NCBI GenBank assembly: GCA_025766275.1
Contig: JAFKAC010000001.1
Location: 558,001 to 622,000, forward strand
DNA: 64,000 nucleotides
From: Lactarius indigo
Lineage: Eukaryota; Basidiomycota; Agaricomycetes; Russulales; Russulaceae
Direction: 5' to 3'
Part shown: piece by piece, positions 25,072 to 35,150 of the stretch
How positions within the stretch are numbered: the first letter of the stretch is position 1
How the letters are laid out: every line of letters starts with the position of its first letter
Notes under the pieces: generated by a model
Seen by the model: only the letters and a program-made list of their open reading frames with translations
Databases searched by the model: none
Told to the model about the DNA's origin: nothing
Made by a program: the position numbers and the translations under genes

Positions 25072-25243
25072 AACCACTGAGACCCTAGACTGTGTACTTG
25101 CACACAGAGCAGCAGTCGATGGAGGTAGCTGACGCGGCGGTGGCTGAATGAGATGATGGGATGGGGAAATTGGTGGGCGCTTTCGCGGCTACGACTCTCG
25201 GCGGTCGACGCGCGCCCTAATTTTGGCCGTTGTCCGTTCCTCC
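25072..25243. promoter_or_regulatory. Bidirectional promoter SEC7 / DYS1
   Basis: Only 172 bp separate the two divergent start codons (25071 minus, 25244 plus). Both transcripts must start here or nearby. No canonical TATA box is visible. The segment is GC-rich near the DYS1 side (GGCGGTCGACGCGCGCCC). Confidence 0.6.
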
Positions 25244-26574
25244 ATGGCCACAATACCGCAAGGCGCATCCGCGGCCGTCCTTAAACCTTCCGAGCCTGTA
25301 CCCGAGGAGGCTGTAGCTGTTCAAGGCCCCAACTTCAATGAATATCCAACTCTCGATTCTCTACTCGGATCTTATGAACGTATAGGTTTCCAAGCAAATA
25401 GCCTCGGTAAAGCAATCAACATCGTAAACAAAATGGTGCGTCTTGCCCATCACCAACTTAAAACTTGTTGCCATGCGATCAATCTCCATAGCGTCATTGG
25501 CGCCTCTCCGATGAACCGATCCCTGAGGATGAGAACGAGGAACGATCGAGTCCGGAGTTCCGTGCGCGAACTCGCTGTAACGTCTTTCTTGGCTACACCT
25601 CAAACCTCATTTCCTCCGGGTTGCGTGAGGTTATTCTGCACCTTGTAAAGCATAAACATGTCGCGTGCATCGTCACCACCGCCGGCGGCATCGAGGAGGA
25701 CTTTATTAAATGTCTTGGAAAGACGTACCTCGCCGACTTCTCCCTCGACGGCGCAGACCTTCGCAGACGCGGAATGAATCGTATCGGAAATCTCGTCGTG
25801 CCGAACGATAACTACTGCAAGTTCGAAGACTGGCTCACACCAATATTGGATACGATGCTCGCAGAGCAGAAGGCTAGCGGTCAAGTATGGACACCAAGCT
25901 CATTCATCCGCCGCTTAGGGAAGGAGATTGACAACGAGGAGTCTGTATACTACTGGGCGTATAAAGTGAGCGTGGGTTTGTCCTCTCACCCACGCGTTGC
26001 TAAGTCAAGTCATCTACAGAATAACATCCCTGTGTTCTGTCCCGCCCTGACGGATGGCTCAATCGGAGATATGATCTATTTCCATTCGTTCAAGTCGCCT
26101 GGTCTCGTCTTGGACATAGTCGGCGATATTCGAGCACTGAATGAGCTCGCTCGCACGTCCATCAAGGCGGGTATGATCGTTCTTGGCGGAGGTGTCTGCA
26201 AGCACCAGATCGCAAACGCAATGCTCATAGTGCGCGTCATCTTCCCCCGATAATGGTGGTTCCTGACAGTTGCTTAGCGCAACGGTGCCGACTATTCTGT
26301 GTTCATTGTACGCATCGAACCTACGGGGTGCTTCCCTCGTTAACTCATTTGCACAGAACACAGGCCAGGAATTCGATGGTTCCGATTCAGGCGCACGACC
26401 AGATGAGGCAATTTCTTGGGGGAAAATTCGTGCAGGATCAGAGTCTATAAAGGTGAGAGTTCTCATGTCTCTCTTTACCTCTCACTAGATCAGCGTATAT
26501 ATCAGGTTTTTGCGGACGCCACGCTAGTCTTTCCTTTGTTGGTAGCTGCGACATTTGCGCAAGATGTACGATAA
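25244..26574 (+). CDS. DYS1: Deoxyhypusine synthase
   Basis: Six exons, 25244-25435, 25492-25965, 26020-26229, 26278-26307, 26357-26452 and 26506-26574, join in phase 0 to about 356 aa. The product transfers the aminobutyl group of spermidine to one lysine of eIF5A, using NAD. Diagnostic text is [38 protein letters not shown]-like [25 protein letters not shown] and [20 protein letters not shown]; the lysine of WGKI, near residue 326, is the active-site lysine known from the human enzyme (Lys329). The ATG at 25244 is chosen because the upstream in-frame codons include only a TTG. Exon 4 is just 30 nt. Length fits the family (about 350-390 aa). Confidence 0.95.
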
Positions 26575-27285
26575 TCAAAAGAGACTTACGGCCATTGCGC
26601 GCGCCGCAACTCGAGATCTACACTGCTATGATCGCGCGCTCCAGAACAGCTGCTAACTGTTTAAGTAACTTTGGCTCACGTGACATCATTCAACCCTGCG
26701 GTCTACCCAAGGGTCTACCTGTATGCCCGAGCATAGATATTTCTAAGCGTACCTTGCCAAAGCAACAGTTTGATGTAGGCCATTTACCCCCAGGCTCCTA
26801 GTGACGCGGCGTTAAAGCTAATTGGAACATGATCTTCTTCAAGGTTCAAAATCTTGTAGCGAACACACTCAGATGGACAGATCACTGTGATTCCTTCTCG
26901 TCGCCATTATCTCGTTGTTCCATTGCCACGAGTCTGTCTGTGGTTCGCTTCTTTATGTGGTGTAGTTCCCAGAGCTTCCGCAATTCTTCTATTGTGCTTC
27001 TTTTACGCTACAGTATAGGGTTTCCACCTTTGGCGGCATCACGAGCGGTAACTTCGCATTGCTTCCAATGCGATCTGACGTCTTGTGGAAGTGGCTCTTA
27101 TTATCCAATGTGACTACCTAGGGTACCGCAACCACAGGGTGATATACTTCCGTCGTCGAGTCGTTCCTTGGTGTATAAATGACTCCACCTTGCTGGACGA
27201 CCAACTACTGCGACGCGATCTGTTTGTCTCAGCTGGACGTTTTTTCCCCATCGAAACCTGGCGTCTTCTCTCTCATCAATCTCCA
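26575..27285. other. Intergenic stretch, no supported gene
   Basis: 711 bp. An ORF at 26829-27113 is hydrophobic by chance composition and lacks splice or homology support. The right end must contain the promoter of the 27286 gene (GTATAAATGA near 27173 is a TATA-like site about 110 nt upstream of its ATG). Confidence 0.4.
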
Positions 27286-27955
27286 ATGGAAACCCGCCCG
27301 CACTCACCCGAGACAGCCGCCTTCGTCGCATCCTCCCTGGAGGCTTGGAACAGGTTTTTCTCAGCCGGGGATGATCAGAGCGACGTCGACTCTGTTCTCC
27401 AAAATCCTTCAATGCCAGAGGACTTTGATAGTTTCACGGAAGACTCCGTTGACGAGGCCCTCCTTTCCGTATTACCCACACCGAGCATGCCACCCAAATC
27501 CGACCAGACCTACGAAAAGTTGGAGTCCATCATGGGTTTGTCCTACTTGGAACTCGCAGAATTGGTATGGTTTACTCGATCTCTACATGTATACCGTACT
27601 TACCGATCGCCAACTTATGACGCAGGATATCCTCCGCTTAGAAGCCATCGTCAAGGACGTATACAAACTCTTGCGAGACGCGATCCTCACTGGATATTCC
27701 CGTCGCTGGGCCGAGTTCGATAGCTGGCTGGATTTCGGCCACAAACTCTCAAAGGTCCTTTTAGCCAAAAAGGCGGCGGCAATGCCGGACGAAGAAGATT
27801 ACGACGGTGACGTTGACTCGGAGGAGCTGTCTGATTGTGAGGATCCCCACTTCTCGCTGGTCGAGATTGAGGAGGACTCTGGGGACGGCGGGTTCATACG
27901 TGAACTTTACACGCGTGATCTTAAAGTGTTGGGCTGGGATGATGTGGTGTATTGA
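27286..27955 (+). CDS. Small acidic protein of unknown function
   Basis: Two exons, 27286-27564 and 27626-27955, join in phase 0 to about 202 aa. The intron has GTATGG and GCAG borders. The first half is a Ser/Asp-rich stretch (EAWNRFFSAGDDQSDVDSV) leading to a helical segment YEKLESIMGLSYLELAEL; the second half starts DILRLEAIVKDVYKLLRD and includes YSRRWAEFDSWLDF, then a strongly acidic tail. No known domain was recognised. It lies between DYS1 (same strand) and a convergent putative membrane protein. Confidence 0.65.
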
Positions 27956-28156
27956 GAGAAGCGGAATGAGAACGAGGGCCCCCGTTTGTATACCCCGCCC
28001 TCAGAGTTGACAACACTGATGGGCTTGCGCTTTGTATTAATGCTATGCTTGTTTCGAACCCTAATACCCAATAATAGCTTCTGATCTTACACAACGACAA
28101 AGCGGGTCTCACTCGTGATGATTGCACGCTCGGGCGCTTCAAAAAGGCTGCGCCAA

Positions 28157-28708
28157 TCACGTGAACATGCCCCCCAAAAGGTCGCTACCCGACACGCTCC
28201 CACCGTCTTCCCACCTGCCGACCCTCACCCCAGCCACGGTACCACGAGCGACCCACCACTCCTCAAGGCTATCGACTACAGCCGCGGCCGCCCAAATGGC
28301 AGCGCGCAATGCGCAGACGGCGGCAGCGCACACCACGGGGAGCCCCCACAAGCCCGGCCAGCGCACCTCCGCCCATATCAGTACACGCTGCGCGATGGAG
28401 CTTCCTAGAACAGTAACGGTAGCACTGCTGACGCCGGGAAGGGCCGCGGGCATCGGCGGCGGAGGCGCGAGGCGCGCGCGTAGCTCGACGAGCAGCCCAG
28501 TGATGAGGACGGCAAAGACGAGAGGTGGGGCGGCAGCGCGGAACATGGCTCTCTGGGACGAGGCTATCCTTTGACGCTGGCGGTGTGTGCGATGCATTGG
28601 GGGAGATGCGGGGCCCGGGCGGCCACGATCGGGGGGAGGAGGGGAGGCAGTTCGCGTGCCGGCGGAGGGTGACGTTTCATGTTGCATGCTCTCGCTGCGC
28701 GTCATCAT
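28157..28708 (-). CDS. Putative multi-pass membrane protein
   Basis: A single 183-aa frame from the ATG at 28708 (a second ATG follows directly). An N-terminal Ser/Pro/Arg-rich region of about 60 residues is followed by hydrophobic segments APPLVFAVLITGLLVELRA, SSATVTVLGSSIAQRVLIW and GLPVVCAAAVCALRAAIWA, so two or three membrane helices are likely. Composition is Ala/Arg-rich and the DNA is GC-rich. No intron is needed. No domain was recognised, and a chance ORF in GC-rich DNA cannot be excluded, though the placement of helices argues for a gene. Confidence 0.45.
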   Translation of the reverse strand: MMTRSESMQHETSPSAGTRTASPPPPDRGRPGPASPPMHRTHRQRQRIASSQRAMFRAAAPPLVFAVLITGLLVELRARLAPPPPMPAALPGVSSATVTVLGSSIAQRVLIWAEVRWPGLWGLPVVCAAAVCALRAAIWAAAAVVDSLEEWWVARGTVAGVRVGRWEDGGSVSGSDLLGGMFT

Positions 28709-29607
28709 GATGGGTTTCTCAGAACTGTTCAAAGACGATGGTGCAGATATCGGTTGACTATGCCAGGCGACGATGAGGACAGATTCGTGCGAGTGATCTA
28801 CGATAGGCGAAAAGGCTTGTTTAATGGACAAGAACCACTTAGCACGGTCTTGCTTGCAACTGAGTGGACCGATGCGGACCGGCTGGACCAGTCCAATGCA
28901 TATACATATAGTGGCCCCTGGTACTTATTCCATTCGCCTGACTCACTCATGCTAAGGCGTGATATGCGTGTGAACCACTAGTTCTCCTCCAAGCGACCTC
29001 TACTGTAGCGAGTAATAGATGTCAACCCGAGGGGAAGCGTAAATGAAAGAAATAGGGAAGAAATAGGAAACACGGACGGGAACGCAGAGGCAGGCTGATA
29101 CAGTACTAAAGTGAAAGTAAGAGCATAAGTTTGATTGTCCGTTTTCCGTGATCAACGTTCAACCACAGAGTAAATACGTTGGGCTTAGTAATCGAATAGT
29201 AACAATTAATGTATTGTTCCGAGCCCAGCAAGGACAAGAGCAAGGACGCAGTCCTTACACTAGTACGAACCACTGTATGGATTTCCTCCCGCCATCACGA
29301 ATCATTGCCAGTGGCCCAATTAATCGATCACCGATCCGAGCAGCATAAGGTATCACACCGGCGCTGATAGGTAGGCGACATCCATACTTTCCGGGCATAG
29401 GTACAGTATGATCGGAGAAAGAGGTACTGTATGCGGCGGCTAGCCGATTAAGAAGCGAGCAACGTTTGACAAGCTACATTCACCTTATCCTGTGGCTATA
29501 TATTACGCGCGACCTGAGAAGTGTGGGCCGGGGCCAAGACGCCTGCGTGCCTCCTGATTCGTAGGGTAGAGGCATGAGTCGGACTCAAGACGCATAATAC
29601 CAAGGCC
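28709..29607. other. Intergenic stretch, no supported gene
   Basis: About 900 bp between the putative membrane protein start and the end of DUF6532 locus E. Short ORFs at 28679-28981 and 29148-29348 lack support. AT-richer than the flanks; no repeat was noticed. Confidence 0.4.
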
Positions 29608-30604
29608 TCACCGTCCTTCGTCGTAAAAATCGCGCCGTAGTTGGTGCAGCGGATCACAGCGGCGTGTATCGAGACCCTGTTGGGTGAGAGCCTTAAGCGC
29701 AGTAAGATGACTCATGTAGGTCACTTTATAACGCTCGTATGTGAAAGGCAGTTTGGTCTGGAGGCCATTACTCCACTCATCGAGGCAACACTCGATCTAT
29801 GACATCGCAAAAGGGGCTCAGGATTACCAAGCGTGGACGAACTAGGAGTTCTTACTGCGGTGAGAACCAAGGCAATAGCTTCGTAGGGTATGGGGTTAAA
29901 TCTGTTAGAAAACATGACCCCATCACCATTACGGTCTCCAAACCAGACGACGTTGATACATTGTTGTATGATGGGATGGCGGTATGGAATTCCATGCTCT
30001 CCATTGATGAAAGTTGTGTCGGTCTTCAGGTTTTGCACTCTCTCCGTGTTCCAATTCAAGATTTCTGCGGCCCCATCTGTCTCAAATCCATAGAACTTTG
30101 TGACAAGCGGCGTAACTTTCGCTTTCACGTTGGCCAGGAAGCGCCGCGCAACGACTGCGAGCTGAGAAACTGTATTAGGCAGGCCGAAGAAAGAGGAGCA
30201 GCAAAGTCATAACACACTATGTCCGCGAGATCATCAGGTGGGCTGAGTCGGTTTCCGGTCTTGGTGCACGCGACGGGCCATGCAGATTTTTCCCAGATCG
30301 AGGCCTGTACAGGGGTCGGGAATGCGTCTTTGGAGCTAAGGAAACACCGGTAAGTAGCCTCCGCTGCGTCTATGGTGCGCCTCATTTGCTCGTCACGTGC
30401 TCCATCTTGGTGCCCACCGAGCTCAGCATCTCTGGCTCTGTCAGAAGCCATCTGTCAAGGGGTAAAATTATGTTATCTGGTGGAAAGGCTACACAGACTC
30501 GTGAGTACCTTGACGAAGTGGAGCGTTTCTTTCGCGTGCTTTCGATACGTTCGCGCATGAGACCATTTGGAAAGGCCCCGTTTAAGGTCCAGCCCGACCC
30601 TCAT
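29608..30604 (-). CDS. DUF6532-family protein (locus E)
   Basis: Four exons, 30604-30509, 30451-30214, 30169-29856 and 29796-29608, join in frame to about 278 aa. Landmarks are EMRVGLDLKRGLSKW-like text, MASDRARDAELGG, YRCFLSSKDAFPTP, VTPLVTKFYGFETDGAAEI, YRHPIIQQCINVVWFGDRN and IECCLDEWSNGLQT, ending FYDEGR. It lacks the intron that precedes the YRHP block in loci A-C. The first family exon is not visible: a good acceptor (CGCCCAG) stands just before the chosen ATG, and only 60 bp separate this start from the stop of the F-box gene. Either the gene is 5'-shortened or the first exon lies inside the neighbouring gene. Confidence 0.7.
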
Positions 30605-30663
30605 CTCGGTTGACCTGGGCGTGCGAAGTGTGAACTCCGAACAAGCTATGAAGAATGAATGAA

Positions 30664-32400
30664 TTAAGCATACATCGTGATACGATTCTGGAGAGGGGTC
30701 ATTCCATCGTAGGGAATCATCTCCCTAAACTGGTCTCGCAGGCTACGAGCGCGGTCGAGATATTCATCGCCTATTGTCTGTGCAGATGAGAAGAGACTGG
30801 AGGAAGGAACATCGATTGTGGTAAAGGGGCGCGTGCTTGGCTTGCTGGCTTGCCCTTGGACGTCCATTTTGGAATCGACAACGTCTACAGAGCGACCGGA
30901 GAGCCAGCGAATGGCGACGAACTTACTAATGGATGATGCCAGCTGGTCTACTAAGCAAATCGAGCTGAGGACTGGCAACACTTCGGCGACCGTGTCCCTG
31001 GTGATGTCTTCCAATGCAAGAGCGACGTTCCCTGCTAACTCTCGAGATACACGCAGTGTCTGCACTGTGGAGAATTGGCGGAGGAGGTGCAGCCATTCAG
31101 CGTTGTCCATACTTTCTAGTTGACGATCTTCGTCCGCCCCAGATTTCTCAAGCTTGAGATGAACCACATGAGAGAGGATAGTGGAAAGTTGGCCGAGCAC
31201 TTGGGCTATGTGCGAAACTTGCCAGTCAATTCCCTGGCATAAGATAGAAGTCTTGATAGGAACCCGATTCGGGTGGTGTGGATGACGTTGATATAACTCG
31301 AGGAAGACCAAGCGGTCGGTAAAAGTTACACCCGCACGCCTGAAGAGGGTTAGCTCGGGATCTTCTGAGCGGTCGATGAACTTGAACAGTTGCACAACTT
31401 GGAAGTCAACGAGCTGATTCAAGTACGTTATGTGGATCTGGTTCAGTCGAGGACTGTCGATCTGGGAAACGAGTTCCTCCAGATATTCGCTAGCGCCGCT
31501 GAATTCAAAGCGGGTGAGAGAAGGAAGGACAGCCCGTGAAATGATAGGCAGGGGTATTCGATCAGGGCGGGGAGTAGCTAATTGAAATCCGATAAGAAAC
31601 GTTTCGAGCCTGGGCAATGCGGCCAAACACGCAACAATCGCCTCCGGTGAAATGTAACCACCCAGGGGAATATCGTAGAATTTGATACTGACAAGGTCAT
31701 TAGAAGAGGAAAGAAGGGTTGGAAACGCTGGAAAAACGATGCCCCCTAAGGCGATTCGCTGTAAACTTGGGGCAGCTCCACCTAAGAATTCGCCAGGAAG
31801 GACAAGCGCATTCCCATCTTTTGACAGGAGCGTAAAATGTTTCAGTGCCGGAAGTGGTTCTTGCATCTTCGCAGCCACCTTGCTTAACTGCGAGCTCGGT
31901 AGACTAAGATCGACATGGCGAATACGATCGGGGTGCTCGAGTGCAGCGAAGAGATTATCTTCGTCGTAAGAAGTAAGTCCTTGGTAATGGCCATACTCGA
32001 TGACAATAGGGTAGGGCGGCCAGAAACTCAGATCGCTCCTCACAGGAGTTCTGTGTGTGCAGAGGAGTTGGAGGTCAAGACGAAGTGATGATCCGAATAC
32101 GAGTTGCCGCCATCTTCTGCAAACGTGCACCAGTCTGAGCCATCTACATGATGCAGGGATAAGGGGGGGCCAAAAATCGTCGTCCGTTTGATACCAGTAA
32201 AATATTTCTAGTAAAGCGTCCTCTGGAAGCGTGTCAATTGTAGTTGCGCATCCATAACTCTTGCCTGTGTGACACAAGTCAGTGCCCGATGCGGTCACTA
32301 CGCGAGTGCCCGAAGACGAACCTTGGACCTGTACTTTTTTTCTTGTCGTGCGAAAAATCCGGAGGATATCTTTGACGTTCGAGTCTTTATAAGGGCCATG
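30664..32400 (-). CDS. F-box / LRR-like protein (intact copy)
   Basis: One long exon, 32264-30664, encodes about 533 aa without interruption. It has an F-box-like helix set (IDTLPEDALLEIFYWY, then RLVHVCRRWRQLVFGSS) and a long C-terminal part with LRR-like text (FLGGAAPSLQRIALGG, FPAFPTLLSSS, GYISPEAIVACLAALPRLET). Such proteins are expected to bind SKP1 and select substrates for SCF ubiquitin ligases. A CACACAG acceptor at 32265 implies an upstream 5' exon; candidate ATG at 32400 with a donor near 32320 is not proven. Two decayed paralogues lie at 7860-9453 and 14590-16010. It sits head-to-tail with DUF6532 locus E. Confidence 0.7.
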   Translation of the reverse strand, partial: HGPYKDSNVKDILRIFRTTRKKVQVQGSSSGTRVVTASGTDLCHTGKSYGCATTIDTLPEDALLEIFYWYQTDDDFWPPLIPASCRWLRLVHVCRRWRQLVFGSSLRLDLQLLCTHRTPVRSDLSFWPPYPIVIEYGHYQGLTSYDEDNLFAALEHPDRIRHVDLSLPSSQLSKVAAKMQEPLPALKHFTLLSKDGNALVLPGEFLGGAAPSLQRIALGGIVFPAFPTLLSSSNDLVSIKFYDIPLGGYISPEAIVACLAALPRLETFLIGFQLATPRPDRIPLPIISRAVLPSLTRFEFSGASEYLEELVSQIDSPRLNQIHITYLNQLVDFQVVQLFKFIDRSEDPELTLFRRAGVTFTDRLVFLELYQRHPHHPNRVPIKTSILCQGIDWQVSHIAQVLGQLSTILSHVVHLKLEKSGADEDRQLESMDNAEWLHLLRQFSTVQTLRVSRELAGNVALALEDITRDTVAEVLPVLSSICLVDQLASSISKFVAIRWLSGRSVDVVDSKMDVQGQASKPSTRPFTTIDVPSSSLFSSAQTIGDEYLDRARSLRDQFREMIPYDGMTPLQNRITMYA

Positions 32401-33362
32401 CAAAGTGGCGCCAGAGGACCAGTCGTTTTGCAGAGCGAGCGGGATATCGCTAACCTCAGATAGGCTGCGAGTACTGGGTTAAATGGTGCCGAAATGTGGT
32501 AAAGAATAGTCCTAAACACACCTGTGGGGGGTCATCAGTGATGGGTGTTGAGGAAAGCTCGTTGGAGAGTAGGCTGCGTGCATACCGCATGCCTACGCAT
32601 TCGGGAACGTGTCGATAACATCCTAAATTACTCGGGGCAGAAAAATCTGTGCGTGGATGCAAAGTGGTGATTTGCAGGGCCTGGACCGACTGATTACCGG
32701 CCCGGCTCTCAGCGCCGCGACCTCCCGGCTTTGAGCGCCTGAGTTAGGCACGCTCCGCTGTACCAGTCTTCGATTCTTCAACGACGTGGACGATTTCAGA
32801 TTGAAATGTTTTGTCAATGCAACTGGGGATCACGGTGTCCACTTACAGAAATCAATCTCTACTGACGGGTACCATGCTTATAGCATCCACGAACGCTGGT
32901 ATTTCCTGGAGCAGATGAGCATATCGCTTCTGTGTGTCCTTTGGTAATGGAGCTTCATTTGGTACCATAGGATGTGGTAGTGGTGTGCATGGCTCACCTC
33001 TTCACACCGTTTGCGTTCGAGTCGTGGATTTCTGCATGCAGTGCGTCACGGCCTCAAAAAAAGCGCTCTCGCTTATTTTTCAGCCACTACGTTTGGTGGA
33101 ACTAGTAAAAGACCTACATTCTCGCCACAACCTCAGTTGCATGGGCTCGTCTTTCCGAGCAAAAAAGGCCAAGTGGTCTCATTGTTTCTAAACCACACTC
33201 AGCTTTGACTCTCTCGCCTCTCGGTCCCCCAAAATGGCTGTTCTCTGAATCGTGGATATTCCGGAGTGCTAGCTTTTCTACTTGGGGGCGCCTGGGATAT
33301 AAATTCTCGAGCTGAAGCTCTCTCATCCCGTTCACCACTCATATTTTATCTTTAACTCTAGC
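32401..33362. other. Intergenic stretch, divergent promoters
   Basis: About 960 bp between the divergently transcribed F-box gene and the zinc-ligand-rich gene at 33363. ORFs here are short and without support. A TATAAA at about 33298 lies 65 nt upstream of the 33363 ATG. Confidence 0.4.
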
Positions 33363-34830
33363 ATGGTCCGGGTGACCCGCAACTCGAAGACATCGACATC
33401 TCCCCGTGTAGCTGGCTGCGCGGCGTCCCACCACGCCATGAGACCTTGCTCCTCTTCTACTGTCCCGCGTGTAACCAGAGGCCCAATTCCAAGGAACGTT
33501 GTTGAAAGAGACAAAGCTAGAGCTGATGCGAGGCAGAGCAAAAAAGGTGCAGAGGTGAGAGCGAGGCTCCGGCCCTGCACCTCAAAATATGGCACTATAT
33601 TCATCCCCGCTTCTGAATTACTGGTATGTCATTCCGCTTCTCTCGATTTTGGCGTCTTCCTAACCGCATGGCCACAGGACGAACTGCCTGTGAGGGTACG
33701 AGACGAAGTCGAAGCCACCAGAAACTGTTGCCTGGCGTTCTTTCCTGCAAGTCTTCGCCACGGTGACGATGCCCCTCGGTTTTCCACCTGCAACCTCCAC
33801 AAGCACCAACTGTTCTCCAACGAGCATGCGGATAACTTGGACCCGGAAATCCGCCAGTGGCTTCCGAGACTCGTCTGCCCTGCGTTCCCACTTAGTCCTA
33901 AATGTTACGGCCAGTACGTCGTCTCCCAAACTGTATCCCCTGAAGGGCCGCTGATCATCGCTAATTTGTAGGGGTCAGCGGAGCGACTCCATGCTACGCC
34001 ACCTAGAAGTCTGTAAATCGTTCCGAGCTCTCTTTCCGGACGAGTACATAAAGTTATTTCCTCGCCCTCACGACCCAAGGCCGCGGGCGGATGATGAGTA
34101 CAAGATTCTCAAGATGACCTTGGGCCAGCTGGAATTTTTAAGCGTGAGGCTCGGCAAGGAGTGCAGGGGCAAAAAACGTACATTCGTGAACATGTCCGCG
34201 GATAAAGTAAGGACGGTTCTGCAGTCCTGGCGCCCGTTTTTGAAGCCAGGCGCGGAGGTCATCACCCCTTGTGAGTTTCCGCCGGTCCGCATCCCGCAGT
34301 ACTTCTATGCCGCCGCCGTCGATCTCGCGACGACAGAAGACGAGCGCGGCTCGTCTTCGGGATATGACGCAGACTTTGACACGGGTTCATCTTCAAGCTC
34401 AAATGCACCCTCCCCCATCAGGGTGCCTCTTGCTATCCCCGACGGGGAAATGCGTCAAGACGCGCCCACCCCCACGACCTCATCTTTGCCTACTCCCACG
34501 CCCACGCCTGCACCAGAGCCATTGTACCCTGAGCTATACCTGCCTCCACATCTCCTTCCCTCGACATGCGACGCGTCGTACCTCGCGGCCGCGATTGCAG
34601 CGCACGCGCCAGAAATCAACGCATTCTCTCCCTTGCTCAACGTGCCCATCACGTCGCTCTCGGCAGAGATACCCCGCGATTGTTCCGTCCCCGCCGTCAG
34701 CGAATACGATTTGGCGTTCTTTTCACATGAAGGCGGTGCCAGTGACCACACACGAGAGTTCCACCACATATTCTACTCCTATAATAGGCTATCGCCTGCC
34801 AGCGATGTTCTCACAACCTGCTACCAGTGA
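33363..34830 (+). CDS. Uncharacterised Cys/His-rich agaricomycete protein
   Basis: Three exons, 33363-33623, 33678-33913 and 33972-34830, give about 451 aa. The second intron (donor GTACGT, acceptor TTTGTAG) restores the frame into GQRSDSMLRHLEVC. Text such as EATRNCCLAFFPASLRHGD, STCNLHKHQLF, CPAFPLSPKCYGQ and LRHLEVCKSFRALFPDEY resembles a family of agaricomycete hypothetical proteins with paired Cys and His that may bind zinc. A central block ends PPVRIPQYFYAAA. The C-terminal third is Ser/Pro/Thr-rich and probably disordered. The first intron is a multiple of three, so an unspliced product would also be in frame. Nuclear or regulatory role is possible but unproven. Confidence 0.65.
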
Positions 34831-35150
34831 GAGCGGTCCCCTTCCCAATCAGGTCTCTGTCACACATCTCCATTTATAAGCCAATTTCATTGTGGTTATT
34901 GACTGTATTAATCTACTGTTTTAATGTATGTTGTTGCAAACGGTTTGTGCCAATTGGGTGTGCTGTGAGCCTAGGCGTGGGCGGAGCCGGAAGGAGACCA
35001 TTCCGGGAATTAGTCGCCGAGCAGCATTATTCTCTCGACCTCGACCGTAACGTCATGTCGGCTTGCCACTGCAAACCCTGTTAGATAGCCTACGATCTCG
35101 AACCTCCCAGTGTATGAGCACCACCCATCTTGCTCTCCCCTTCGCCCGCA
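34831..35150. other. Intergenic, MDM34 promoter region
   Basis: 320 bp between the Cys/His-rich gene and MDM34, same strand. No other feature seen. Confidence 0.4.

Noticed and set aside
26829..27113. Plus-strand ORF with hydrophobic stretches between DYS1 and the acidic-protein gene
   Set aside because: Non-conserved composition, ends inside the promoter region of the next gene, and has no splice or homology support.
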